Assembly: GCA_946481615.1 (NCBI GenBank)
Contig: CAMLOR010000027.1
Span: 1-24,318 of the forward strand
Direction of reading: 5' to 3'
From: an uncultured Aquimonas sp.
Lineage (GTDB): Bacteria; Pseudomonadota; Gammaproteobacteria; Xanthomonadales; Xanthomonadaceae
Length of the DNA: 24,318 nt
How positions within the stretch are numbered: position 1 is the stretch's first letter; each line of letters opens with the position of its first letter. Positions 1 through 8,147 of the stretch are shown piece after piece. The notes below the pieces were generated by a model, which was not told where the DNA came from, made no database searches, and was given only the letters and a program-made list of their open reading frames with translations. Made by a program: the position numbers and the translations under genes.

Positions 1-267
1 ACAAGGCCGGCGAAGCCGGGCGCGGGCAGGAGGCCCGCGCGTTTTCGCTGAGGCAGGGATGCCGAATCGAAAACCCCCGGCCGACTCCAGCTTCCCGCGC
101 GCAGCGCGGGCGCCGCAGCCGGGCCGGCCACCCCACCCCGGCAAGAGCACCTGCGACAACCTCACGCGAACCACCTGCTCTCCCACCCAGCAAAACCAGC
201 ACCCCAAGGTTGCGAGCTCGAAGCGCGGCCGGTAGGGTGGCGCCCGCTCTCCGGTCCGGAATCCCGC
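1..267. other. Left-edge intergenic region, no supported gene
   Basis: I see no open frame here with a recognisable product. Bases 94-110 form a perfect 7-base stem (CCCGCGC/GCGCGGG) with a GCA loop. It is not followed by a T run, so it is at best a weak terminator for a gene to the left of the window. A frame entering from base 1 stops at 49-51, but it is too short to judge whether it is the tail of a real gene. Confidence 0.5.
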
Positions 268-1479
268 ATGCGGTCCCATTTTTTCCTGGCGGCGCTGCTG
301 GCGCTGTCCGGCGCGGTCAACGCGCGCAGTTACGACGTCGATTACAGCATCGAATTCTTGCCCGAATCGCACGAAGCGGCGGTGACGATCACGCTCACGC
401 CCGACGGCGGCCGCGCCACGCTGCTCGATTTCGCGATGGACGACGAGCGCTACTCGAAGATCGAAGGCGACGGCGAAGTCGAACGCAAGGGCGGCCGCGT
501 GCTGTGGACCCCGCCCGCGGCCGGTGGCCAGTTCCGCTATCGCTACCAGGTCAACCACGAACGCCGCGGCGGCGGCTTCGATGCCCTGATGACCGACGAC
601 TGGGCGATCGTGCGCGGCGACGACCTCGTGCCCAGCGCCAAGGTGCGCACCACGCGCCGCACCGATTCGCGCGCGCGCCTGCACTTCAAACTGCCGCCCG
701 GCTGGAACGGCGTCGACACGCCCTACGTGCTCAACCGCGACCGCAGCGCCTACGTGGTGGTGAACCCCGCGCGCCGCTTCGACCGCCCGGTCGGCTGGGT
801 GATCGCCGGTGCCATCGGCACGCGCCGCGAGTGGATCGAGGACATGGAAGTGAGCGTGGCCGGCCCGCGCGGCGAGGACGTGCGGCGCAACGACATCCTC
901 GCCTTCATCAACGCCACCGCGCCCGAGATGCGGCATGCCTTCGGCTACCTGCCCTCGAAGGTGCTGATCCTGGGCGCCGGCAGCCCGATGTGGCGCGGCG
1001 GGCTCTCCGGCCCGCGCTCGCTGTTCCTGCACGCCGATCGCCCGCTGATCAGCGAGAACGGCACCAGCACGCTGATGCACGAACTCAGCCACGTCATCAC
1101 GCGCATCCGCGGCACCAAGCAGGACGACTGGATCGCCGAGGGCCTGGCCGAGTTCTATTCGATCGAACTGCTGCACCGCGCCGGATTGTCGAGTGACACC
1201 CGCCACCAGCGCGCGCTGCAGTGGATGAAGAACCACGGCAAGAACATCACGCGCCTGCGCGCCAAGCGTTCGAGCGGACCGCGCACGGCGCGCGCGGTGA
1301 CGCTCTTCGCGGCGCTCGACGCCGAGATCCGCAGCAAGAGCGACGGACGCTACGACCTCGACAACGTCACCCAGGCCCTGCGCGGACGCGGTCGGGTCTC
1401 GCTCGAGGATCTGCGCGAGAGCGCCGAACGACTGATCGGCGCTCCCGCGGAAACGCTGGAGACGAAGTTGTTCGACTAG
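268..1479 (+). CDS. Secreted gluzincin-type zinc metallopeptidase
   Basis: A 403-residue protein with a short Sec signal peptide: MRSH, then a hydrophobic run to about residue 19 ending near NAR/S. The zinc site is visible as HELSH at residues 271-275, followed by WIAEGLAEFY, in which Glu291 would be the third ligand. This matches the HExxH...E(G/N)xAE layout of M1/M61-like gluzincins. Residues 22-200 are rich in beta-strand-like sequence, as in the N-terminal domain of such peptidases. The spacing between HExxH and Glu is 15 residues, shorter than the 18 of classical M1 aminopeptidases, so I do not assign it to M1 proper. The likely role is peptide hydrolysis in the periplasm or outside the cell; the substrate is unknown. 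The ATG at 268 is chosen because the signal peptide starts there. The stop overlaps the stop of the converging M28 gene. An overlapping frame from 210 gives an Arg-rich protein and is rejected. Confidence 0.82.
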   Translation: MRSHFFLAALLALSGAVNARSYDVDYSIEFLPESHEAAVTITLTPDGGRATLLDFAMDDERYSKIEGDGEVERKGGRVLWTPPAAGGQFRYRYQVNHERRGGGFDALMTDDWAIVRGDDLVPSAKVRTTRRTDSRARLHFKLPPGWNGVDTPYVLNRDRSAYVVVNPARRFDRPVGWVIAGAIGTRREWIEDMEVSVAGPRGEDVRRNDILAFINATAPEMRHAFGYLPSKVLILGAGSPMWRGGLSGPRSLFLHADRPLISENGTSTLMHELSHVITRIRGTKQDDWIAEGLAEFYSIELLHRAGLSSDTRHQRALQWMKNHGKNITRLRAKRSSGPRTARAVTLFAALDAEIRSKSDGRYDLDNVTQALRGRGRVSLEDLRESAERLIGAPAETLETKLFD

Positions 1480-2975
1480 TTCGCCGCGGCGGGCGGATCG
1501 ATCTTCTTCGAACCCAGGCCGCCCTCGGCCTGCGCGGCGAGATATGCGAACACCGCATACGCCGCCGCCTGCTGGTCGAGCGCGGCGGGCTCGATCTTGT
1601 CGAGCGTGTCGTCGGCCGTGTGGTGGTAGTCGAAGTAATCGCTGCCGTCCTGGCCGAGCCAGCCCCAAGTCATGCCGCGCGCGGCCATCGGACCCACGTC
1701 CGGCCCGGCGCCGCCCTTCGCGGGCGTCCAGTCGATGCCGAGCGGTTCGAGCACCTTCGCGATCTCCAGCAGCGCCGGCACCTTGTCGGCCGGAGCGTTG
1801 CTCGAGAACGCGTAGATGCGGCCCGCGCCGAAGTCGCTCTCCGCGCCGATCACGTGTTTTTCCACTTCGTTGGCATGCGCCGCGGCATACGCGCGGCCGC
1901 CGAACAGGCCCTGTTCCTCGTTGGAGAAGGCGATCACGCGGATGGTGCGCCTGGGCGGCGTGTCGAGCTTGCCGATCAACGCGCCCGCGGCCATCGTGAT
2001 GGCGACGCCTGCGCCGTCGTCGATGGCGCCCGTGCCGAGGTCCCACGAATCGAGATGGCCGCCGATCACCACGACTTCGTCGGGATGCTCACTGCCGCGG
2101 ATCTCGCCGATCACGTTCTGCGAGGTGTATTCGCCGTCCATGCCGGCATCGATGTCGAGCTTCACGCGCACCGGCTTGCCGCGCTCGAGTGCGCGCGAGA
2201 GCTGGTCGGCGTCGGGATTGGAAAGCGCGGCGGCCGGGATGCGCGCGACGCCTTCCTCGTAGCGCATCGTCCCGGTGTGCGGCATGCGCGCGCTGTCGGT
2301 GCCGATGCTGCGGATCAGCACGGCGCGCGCGCCCTTCTTCGCCGCCTCCACCGCGCCGCGGCCGCGCGCGGCCACCGCCGGCCCGTAGCCGTGCCCGTCC
2401 TTGAAGCGCTCCATGCGATTGGCGATGAAGACGACGCGGCCCTTGGCGGCGTCGGCGGGCGCTTCGATCAGCGCCTGCAGCGTCGGAAAGGCGATCACTT
2501 CGGCTTCCAGTGCGCCATCGGTGCCCACGCTGCCGCCGAGCGCCGTCAGCGCCAGCGGTTGCGGGAACGGCGCGATGATTTCCGCGCGCTCGTGCCCGCG
2601 GCGCCAGACCGGGAAGGTGACGGGTTCGGTGTAGACGCGATCGAAGCCCAGCGCCTCGAACTTCGCACGCGCCCACGCCACAGCGCGCGCGTCGGCCGGC
2701 GTGCCGGCCATGCGCGGGCCGACTTCGGTGGTGAGCGATTCGACGATGGCGAAGGCGCCGCTGCCTTTCAGCGCGTCGTCGCGCAGCTGTGCCGCGGTGG
2801 CCAGCGTTTCGGACGGATAGGGGGCTGGCGGCGTCTGTGCGACCACCGGACCGGCGAGAGCGAGGAGCAACGTCGTCCCCGCGAAGGCGGGGACCCAGCG
2901 ATTTCCGCGGCGCCCCGAAAGACGCTGGGTTCCCGCCTTCGCGGGAACGACGGAGGATGACGGCGATTTGCGCAT
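1476..2975 (-). CDS. Secreted M28-family zinc peptidase
   Basis: A 499-residue protein with the co-catalytic two-zinc site of family M28: GGHLDSWDLGTGAIDDGAG (His307, Asp319/320), SNEEQGLFGG (Glu353/354), Asp381 in GAESDFG, and His451/452 in DYFDYHHTADDT. Residues 150-270 fit the PA-like insert of the carboxypeptidase-Q-like branch. It is probably an exported aminopeptidase or carboxypeptidase. The leader is odd. Residues 8-35 are encoded by an 82-base palindromic repeat and contain VVPAKAGTQ and RWVPAFAGTT, the usual translation of such elements. The hydrophobic core (LLLALAGPVVAQ) follows directly. No in-frame ATG occurs before residue 90, so the start at 2975 seems forced; a GGAA lies 7 bases upstream. 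It is the third gene after the FAH-family gene and mscL on the same strand, 32 bases after mscL. Confidence 0.88.
   Translation of the reverse strand: MRKSPSSSVVPAKAGTQRLSGRRGNRWVPAFAGTTLLLALAGPVVAQTPPAPYPSETLATAAQLRDDALKGSGAFAIVESLTTEVGPRMAGTPADARAVAWARAKFEALGFDRVYTEPVTFPVWRRGHERAEIIAPFPQPLALTALGGSVGTDGALEAEVIAFPTLQALIEAPADAAKGRVVFIANRMERFKDGHGYGPAVAARGRGAVEAAKKGARAVLIRSIGTDSARMPHTGTMRYEEGVARIPAAALSNPDADQLSRALERGKPVRVKLDIDAGMDGEYTSQNVIGEIRGSEHPDEVVVIGGHLDSWDLGTGAIDDGAGVAITMAAGALIGKLDTPPRRTIRVIAFSNEEQGLFGGRAYAAAHANEVEKHVIGAESDFGAGRIYAFSSNAPADKVPALLEIAKVLEPLGIDWTPAKGGAGPDVGPMAARGMTWGWLGQDGSDYFDYHHTADDTLDKIEPAALDQQAAAYAVFAYLAAQAEGGLGSKKIDPPAAAN
2871..2952. repeat. Long palindromic dispersed repeat inside the M28 gene
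   Basis: Arms 2871-2900 and 2923-2952 are inverted copies of each other, matching at 28 of 30 bases, with a 22-base loop. Each arm also holds its own short palindrome (CCCCGC-GAAG-GCGGGG and TCCCGC-CTTC-GCGGGA). The sequence and its translation (PAKAGTQ/VPAFAGT) match the GCGAAGGCGGG type of dispersed repeat I know from many proteobacterial genomes. Here it lies in the 5' part of a coding sequence rather than between genes. Confidence 0.88.
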
Positions 2976-3007
2976 GGCGGGTTCCGTGTGGGAAGAAACC
3001 CCCGATG

Positions 3008-3436
3008 TTACCCGCGCGGCGGCGCCGAACCCTTGAGCGCGTCCCGGATTTCGGTGAGCAGCTTCACCTCGTCCGAAGGCGGCGCGGTGGGCGCCACCTC
3101 TTCCTTGCGCTTCATGCGGTTCATCAGCTTCACCACCAGGAAGATGGCGAAGGCCACGATGACGAAATCGACCACCGTCTGCAGGAAGAAGCCGTACTTG
3201 AACAGCACGGCGGCCGCGGCCTCCTTGCCGTCGGCGCCGATCACCGCATCCCTGAGCACGATCGCGCGTTCGCTGAAATCGATGCCGCCGGTGATCAGGC
3301 CGAGCAACGGCATCACGATGCCGTCCACGAGCGCCGTGACGATCTTGCCGAAAGCTGCGCCGATCACCACGCCGATGGCGAGGTCCACCACGTTGCCGCG
3401 CATCGCGAAAGTCTTGAATTCCTGCATGAAGCTCAT
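3008..3436 (-). CDS. mscL: Large-conductance mechanosensitive channel MscL
   Basis: A 142-residue protein with the full MscL pattern: N-terminal amphipathic [22 protein letters not shown]1 at about 17-45 with the gate sequence [10 protein letters not shown], a periplasmic loop at about 50-75, TM2 at about 78-105 ([20 protein letters not shown]), and a charged C-terminal helix ([14 protein letters not shown]). It forms an inner-membrane homopentamer that opens on membrane stretch during hypo-osmotic shock. Length is typical (about 135-145). The gene starts 4 bases after the stop of the FAH-family gene and is followed 32 bases later by the M28 gene, so the three are probably co-transcribed. The functional link between them is not evident. 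Confidence 0.97.
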   Translation of the reverse strand: MSFMQEFKTFAMRGNVVDLAIGVVIGAAFGKIVTALVDGIVMPLLGLITGGIDFSERAIVLRDAVIGADGKEAAAAVLFKYGFFLQTVVDFVIVAFAIFLVVKLMNRMKRKEEVAPTAPPSDEVKLLTEIRDALKGSAPPRG

Positions 3437-3440
3437 CGCA

Positions 3441-4136
3441 TCACCCCGTCATTTCACAGGACATCTCCACCAGGCCGTCGATGCCGGCGACGAAGGCGTC
3501 GCCCGGCTCCAGGGCCGCCACGCCCGCCGGCGTCCCCATGAACACGAGGTCGCCGGCGCGCAGTTCGAACAGTTTCGACAGCTCGTGCAGGATGTCCGGC
3601 ACGCTCCACACCATCTCGCCGAGCGGCGATTGCTGGCGCATGCGGCCATTGACCTGCAGCCAGAGGCGGCGCGCGAAGAGATCGCCCGCTTCCGCGGCGG
3701 GAACCAGTTCGCCGACCGGCGCGGAGCGATCGAAGCCCTTCGCGATATCCCAGGGCAGGCCCTTGGCCTTGGCCGCGGCCTGCAGATCGCGGCGCGTGAG
3801 GTCGAGGCCGACGGTGTAGCCGAACACGAGATCGAGCGCATTCGACGGCGCCACCAGGCCCGGGCCGGCATCGCGCCCGAGCGCCACCACGAGTTCGACC
3901 TCGTGGTGCAGATCCTGCGTGCCGCGCGGATAGGGCAGCGTGCCGCCACCGGGCACCACGGCATCCGATGGCTTCGAGAAGAACACCGGCGTGCCGCGAT
4001 CGATGATGGCGCCCATCTCCTTCGCGTGGTCCGCGAAGTTGCGGCCGACGCAATAGATGCGGTGCACGGGGAAGCGCGCGGCGGTGCCGCGGACGGCGAG
4101 CGAGGGTTGCGGTGGCGGGGCGATGGCGTAGTCCAT
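3441..4136 (-). CDS. Fumarylacetoacetate hydrolase family protein
   Basis: A 231-residue FAH-fold enzyme. Visible motifs are [15 protein letters not shown] at 28-42, the metal-binding HHEVELVV (Glu79, Glu81) with LDLT (Asp112), and the C-terminal [12 protein letters not shown] at 195-206. These place it in the FAHD1/YcgM/fumarylpyruvate hydrolase group, which cleaves or decarboxylates acylpyruvates and oxaloacetate using Mg2+ or Mn2+. [13 protein letters not shown] is also typical of that group. The exact substrate cannot be read from sequence, so no gene symbol is given; fumarylpyruvate hydrolase (maleylpyruvate pathway) and oxaloacetate decarboxylase are the main alternatives. No other aromatic-degradation gene is nearby. 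It is the first gene of the minus-strand group with mscL and the M28 peptidase. Confidence 0.9.
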   Translation of the reverse strand: MDYAIAPPPQPSLAVRGTAARFPVHRIYCVGRNFADHAKEMGAIIDRGTPVFFSKPSDAVVPGGGTLPYPRGTQDLHHEVELVVALGRDAGPGLVAPSNALDLVFGYTVGLDLTRRDLQAAAKAKGLPWDIAKGFDRSAPVGELVPAAEAGDLFARRLWLQVNGRMRQQSPLGEMVWSVPDILHELSKLFELRAGDLVFMGTPAGVAALEPGDAFVAGIDGLVEMSCEMTG

Positions 4137-4382
4137 CGCGGGAGTCTAGAACAATACGCTGTCGGCCAAGCTCGGCCCGGGGTGGCGGCCGAAGTCGCTT
4201 CCACTGATCGACGACAAGCGGTGGCTGAGGGCAACTCGCTCATCGAGCAAATCTCGTAATTCCGCGCCATTGCTGGAAAAGCTCAGGCCGGGAAAGCGTC
4301 AGGTGACAAATTCCTAGAGACAGGGAGCTTGCGCCCGCCTAGAGTCCGCCCGCCGAAATTCCCGGCGAGTGGCGAGACCGCG
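4137..4382. other. Divergent intergenic region between FAH-family gene and RHS gene
   Basis: These 246 bases separate two divergent genes and should carry both promoters. I could not pick a convincing -35/-10 pair for either direction. On the minus strand TATTGT, just upstream of the FAH-family start, could be a -10 but lacks a good -35. No tRNA, hairpin with a T run, or open frame with a recognisable product was seen. Confidence 0.4.
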
Positions 4383-7300
4383 ATGAAGCGATTCCTCATG
4401 GCCGGTGGCGGCCGAACCGTGCGATGGGCATACACGTCATCCCGCGCGGTTGCTCCTGCCGCCACGCTCGCCGCGCTGTTGCTGACGATGTCGTTCCTCG
4501 CGCAGGCGCAGCCGTCGGTTCCGATTCCGGCCGAGTACGGCGAGCTGCTCAAATCTCGCACCACGCCCGCCGCGCTGGGGCCCGACCTGTTCGGCGACGA
4601 GGTCAATCTCTACGACGGCTCGCTGCGTTTCCGTCAGACCGATGTCGCGCTGCCCGGCAACGACGCGCTTTCGGTCGCGGTCACGCGCACCTTCCAGGTC
4701 AAGCAGCCCGAAGGCGTCGAAGGGTTCTTCGCGGATTGGGATCTCGAGATCCCGCACCTGCACGGCGTGTTCTCGAACAGTGGCTGGGTCGTGCCGGGCG
4801 GCACGCCGAACCACCGCTGCTCGGCCTTCGGCGCGCCGCCGGGTGCGACCGGCGTCGCGGGCCTGCCGTACCTGGCCGAGGAGTTCTGGTCGGGCACGTT
4901 CCTGTCGCTGCCGGGCGGCGGCGGAGAAGTCCTCAAGGCCACGGCGGGCACGCCCAAGCCGACGGACGGCCAGACTTATCCGCTGACGACCCGCGACGGC
5001 ACCGTGTTCCGCTGCCTGCCCGCACCGCTCAACAACCCCGGCGCCGGCGAAGGCTTCGAAGCCGTGACACCCGACGGCGTGCGCTACCAGTTCGATCATA
5101 TGGTGCACCGCATGGTCCGACCGCTGTTCAAGGCCAACCCGGCGGCACAACCCGATCCCGACGCGGTGGCGCAGCGCCGGCTTGCCGTCGCGGCCTTTCT
5201 CGCCCAAGGTCCGGCCCTGACGGTGGTGCCGACGCCGGACGTGCTGCCCGATGGCGACGTGCTGCCCCGGCGCGAGGTCTGGCTCCTGCCGACGGTGATC
5301 ACCGATCGCTTCGGCAACACCGTCACGTTCACGTGGGACGCTAGCGACAAGTGGAAGCTGCTGAGCGTGACCGGTAGCGACGGTCGTTCGCTGACCTTCA
5401 CGCACGATGGTTCCTCGCATCGCATCAAGACCGTCACCGACGGCCCGCACACCTGGACCTACACCTACACGGCGGCGGGGAGCGGCTTTCGGCTGTCCGG
5501 CGTGACGCTGCCGGACACCACCTCGAAGTGGGTGTTCAACCTCGAGCCGCTGCGCAACGTGATGGCCTCGATCAGCGGCGCCGGCTGCGAGGCGGCGGGC
5601 GTCGCCGACGTGAACCCGACCGGCACCGGCACCCTCACGCATCCGGGCGGGGCGACCGGCAGCTTCACGGTGGCGGCGACCGAACACGGCCGCTCGCACG
5701 TGCCGCTGACCTGCAACGAATACAACTACGCCAACGGCGTGCTGGGCTACGCCGTGCACCCGGCCCGCTACCTCGTGCCCTCGCTCACCACCAAGACCCT
5801 GTCGGGCCCGGGCGTGACGGCGCAGTCGTGGATTTATGCCTACGGCGCGGCCAACGGCTGCTACACGGCCAGCGCGTTCTATCCGGAGATCGGCGGCCGC
5901 TGCACGGCCAATTCACCCACGACCACGACGGTGGACGTGACCGATCCGGAACAGGATGTCACGCGCTACACCTTCCGCAACCAGTTCCGCAGCACCGAAG
6001 GGCAGTTGTGGAAGATCGAGGCCGGGTTCTCGGACGCCACCGCGCTGCGCACGACGACGAACACGTATGCGGCCGAAGCCGCGGGCCCCTGGCCCAATCC
6101 GGTCGGCACGCCGGTCCATCCCCGCAACGACGGCTACATGAGCGCGCGCCACCGCCCGCTCAAGACTCGCCTCATCGAGCAGCAGAATGCCGACTTCATC
6201 TGGGACGTGCCGCCGGCCTGCGCCAGCAACGGCACCAGCGGAACCAGTGGCTCGACCCTGTGCTTCGACCGCTTCGCCCGCCCGACCCAAGCCACCGAGA
6301 CCGGCAGCGCCACGCGCACAACGAAGACCGAGTATTACGACCACACCGGCAAGTGGGTGCTCGGTCAGGTCAAGAAGTCCACGCTGGGCAGCACGGTCGT
6401 GGCCGATATCGGCTTCGACGCCACCTATGGCCTGCCGCTGACCTTTACCCGCTTCGGGCAATTGCAGCACACGGCGGCCTACGACACCGCCTCGGCCGTC
6501 GCCACCGGCCAGCGCGGCACGCTCACCACGCTCACCGACGGCAACAACCAGACCACGACCTATAGCGATTGGAAGCGTGGCATTCCGCAAGCCATCGACT
6601 ATCCCGACGGCTCTGGCGAATCGGTCGCGGTGAGCAACACCGGTTGGATCGACTCGGTCACGGACGAACTGGGCTACAAGACCTGCTACGAGCCCGACCT
6701 GATGGGCCGGCTGAAGACGATCACCTATCCCTCCGAGACGGCGGTGGTGACGGACACCTGCGACGCCTCGGCGTGGAACGTGACCAGCATCGGCTATGCC
6801 AAGGTCGCCGCGCCCGGTTACGGCTTACCGGCGAACCTCTGGCGCCGCACCGAGACGACCGGCACCCGCAAGACCGAAACCTTCTACGACGGCGCCTGGC
6901 AACCGATCCTTGAGCGCCGCTCCACCACCGACGCCAGCGCTGGCCAGCGCTTCGTGCGGCGCGACTTCTTCCCGATCGGCCGAAACATCTTCGAATCGTT
7001 CCCGGTGGACACCGTGCCGGTGTCCGGCTATGCGGACATCGACGCCGGCACCCATCACCACGTCGACGTGCTCGGACGACCCGTGTCCACGGCCGTCGAC
7101 TCGGAATTGCCGGCAGGCCTGCTCATCCACGAGACGACCTACCCACCCGACGCGTTCAAGACCGTTCACACCCCGGCCCGCGGCGCGGCGACCGCCACCA
7201 CGACCACGTACCAGACTTTCGCCGAGCCGAGCTACGACGCGCCGCTCGTCATCACGGCACCCGAAGGCACGAAGTCCACGTACACGCGTGATCTCTGGGG

Positions 7301-8147
7301 CAAGCCGCTGACGCTCACCCGCAGCGGTCCCTACACGCCGCCGGGCGGGGCCCTCGAAAACCTCTCGGCCCTACGCCGCTTCGTCTACGACCCGCAGCAG
7401 CGCCTGTGCAAGACCATCGAACCCGATGCCGGTATCACGGTGTTCGATTACGACGCCGCCGGCAATCTGGCCTGGCGCGCTGCGGGACAAGCCACCCTCA
7501 CGAGCACGAGCGACTGCCAGCGCGCGAGCGTGGCGGCCGCCGAGAAGTCGGTGCACGCGTACGACGCCCGCAACCGGCTGACCTGGATCGACCATCCCAG
7601 CGGCACCTCGGATGTCGGTTACAGCTATGACGCCGACGGCGCGATGTTGACCGCGTCGGTCAGTGCCACCGGCAACACCACGGCACCGCCGTTCGGTTCT
7701 TCGCTCAACACCTGGACCTACACCTACAAGCGCCGCCGCCTGCTGGCCACCGAGACGCTGGCCGTGGGCGCGCGGACCTTTGCGCTGATCTGGGCGTACA
7801 ACACGCGCGGTGACGTGAGCACGCTCACCTACCCGGGCGGCGGCGGTTCCGTGAGCTTCAACCCCAACGCCTACGGCGAGCCGCGTCAGGTCGGCACGTA
7901 TGCGACGAACGCCGCCTATCACCCGTATGGCGGCCTGGCGTCCTTCACCTACGGCACCAGCGGTCTGCCGGCCACGACCCGGACCATCACGCCCAACACC
8001 CGACAATTGCCCGGGCGAATCCTCGACGTGCGCGGCGGCACCACGTGGCTCGACCACAGCCTGACCTACGACGAGAACGGCAACCTCAAGCAGCTGACCG
8101 ATGGCGTCGTCGATCCCGAGGGCCAACCCCCGAAACGCGCACGCTGA
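4383..8147 (+). CDS. RHS/YD-repeat protein, N-terminal part (frameshifted)
   Basis: This is the first 1254 residues of a very large RHS protein. The start at 4383 gives a Sec signal peptide: MKRFLMAG, a basic stretch, then a hydrophobic core TLAALLLTMSFLAQA with cleavage near residue 42. An in-frame ATG 54 bases upstream would add a Pro/Arg-rich stretch. The region after the signal (LGPDLFGDEVNLYDGSLRF, ALPGNDALSVAV, WDLEIPHLHG) matches the N-terminal domain of xanthomonad-type RHS proteins as I recall them. YD-repeat-like units follow, for example YDYDAAGNLAW-like, YSYDADGAML and LTYDENGNLKQLTD. The frame then runs into GQPPKRAR and a stop. The downstream frame continues the YD repeats without a gap, so this is the front of one broken gene. 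RHS repeats build a hollow beta shell that encloses a C-terminal toxin. No PAAR or VgrG-type domain is seen. Confidence 0.82.
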   Translation: MKRFLMAGGGRTVRWAYTSSRAVAPAATLAALLLTMSFLAQAQPSVPIPAEYGELLKSRTTPAALGPDLFGDEVNLYDGSLRFRQTDVALPGNDALSVAVTRTFQVKQPEGVEGFFADWDLEIPHLHGVFSNSGWVVPGGTPNHRCSAFGAPPGATGVAGLPYLAEEFWSGTFLSLPGGGGEVLKATAGTPKPTDGQTYPLTTRDGTVFRCLPAPLNNPGAGEGFEAVTPDGVRYQFDHMVHRMVRPLFKANPAAQPDPDAVAQRRLAVAAFLAQGPALTVVPTPDVLPDGDVLPRREVWLLPTVITDRFGNTVTFTWDASDKWKLLSVTGSDGRSLTFTHDGSSHRIKTVTDGPHTWTYTYTAAGSGFRLSGVTLPDTTSKWVFNLEPLRNVMASISGAGCEAAGVADVNPTGTGTLTHPGGATGSFTVAATEHGRSHVPLTCNEYNYANGVLGYAVHPARYLVPSLTTKTLSGPGVTAQSWIYAYGAANGCYTASAFYPEIGGRCTANSPTTTTVDVTDPEQDVTRYTFRNQFRSTEGQLWKIEAGFSDATALRTTTNTYAAEAAGPWPNPVGTPVHPRNDGYMSARHRPLKTRLIEQQNADFIWDVPPACASNGTSGTSGSTLCFDRFARPTQATETGSATRTTKTEYYDHTGKWVLGQVKKSTLGSTVVADIGFDATYGLPLTFTRFGQLQHTAAYDTASAVATGQRGTLTTLTDGNNQTTTYSDWKRGIPQAIDYPDGSGESVAVSNTGWIDSVTDELGYKTCYEPDLMGRLKTITYPSETAVVTDTCDASAWNVTSIGYAKVAAPGYGLPANLWRRTETTGTRKTETFYDGAWQPILERRSTTDASAGQRFVRRDFFPIGRNIFESFPVDTVPVSGYADIDAGTHHHVDVLGRPVSTAVDSELPAGLLIHETTYPPDAFKTVHTPARGAATATTTTYQTFAEPSYDAPLVITAPEGTKSTYTRDLWGKPLTLTRSGPYTPPGGALENLSALRRFVYDPQQRLCKTIEPDAGITVFDYDAAGNLAWRAAGQATLTSTSDCQRASVAAAEKSVHAYDARNRLTWIDHPSGTSDVGYSYDADGAMLTASVSATGNTTAPPFGSSLNTWTYTYKRRRLLATETLAVGARTFALIWAYNTRGDVSTLTYPGGGGSVSFNPNAYGEPRQVGTYATNAAYHPYGGLASFTYGTSGLPATTRTITPNTRQLPGRILDVRGGTTWLDHSLTYDENGNLKQLTDGVVDPEGQPPKRAR

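Noticed and set aside
1221..2960. Long plus-strand frame opposite the M28 peptidase
   Set aside because: It is His/Arg/Ala-rich antisense reading of a gene whose catalytic motifs are clear on the minus strand.
8127..8147. Programmed -1 ribosomal frameshift in the RHS gene
   Set aside because: The bases at the junction do not form a standard slippery heptamer in the upstream frame and I see no strong downstream stem. An indel or assembly error is simpler.
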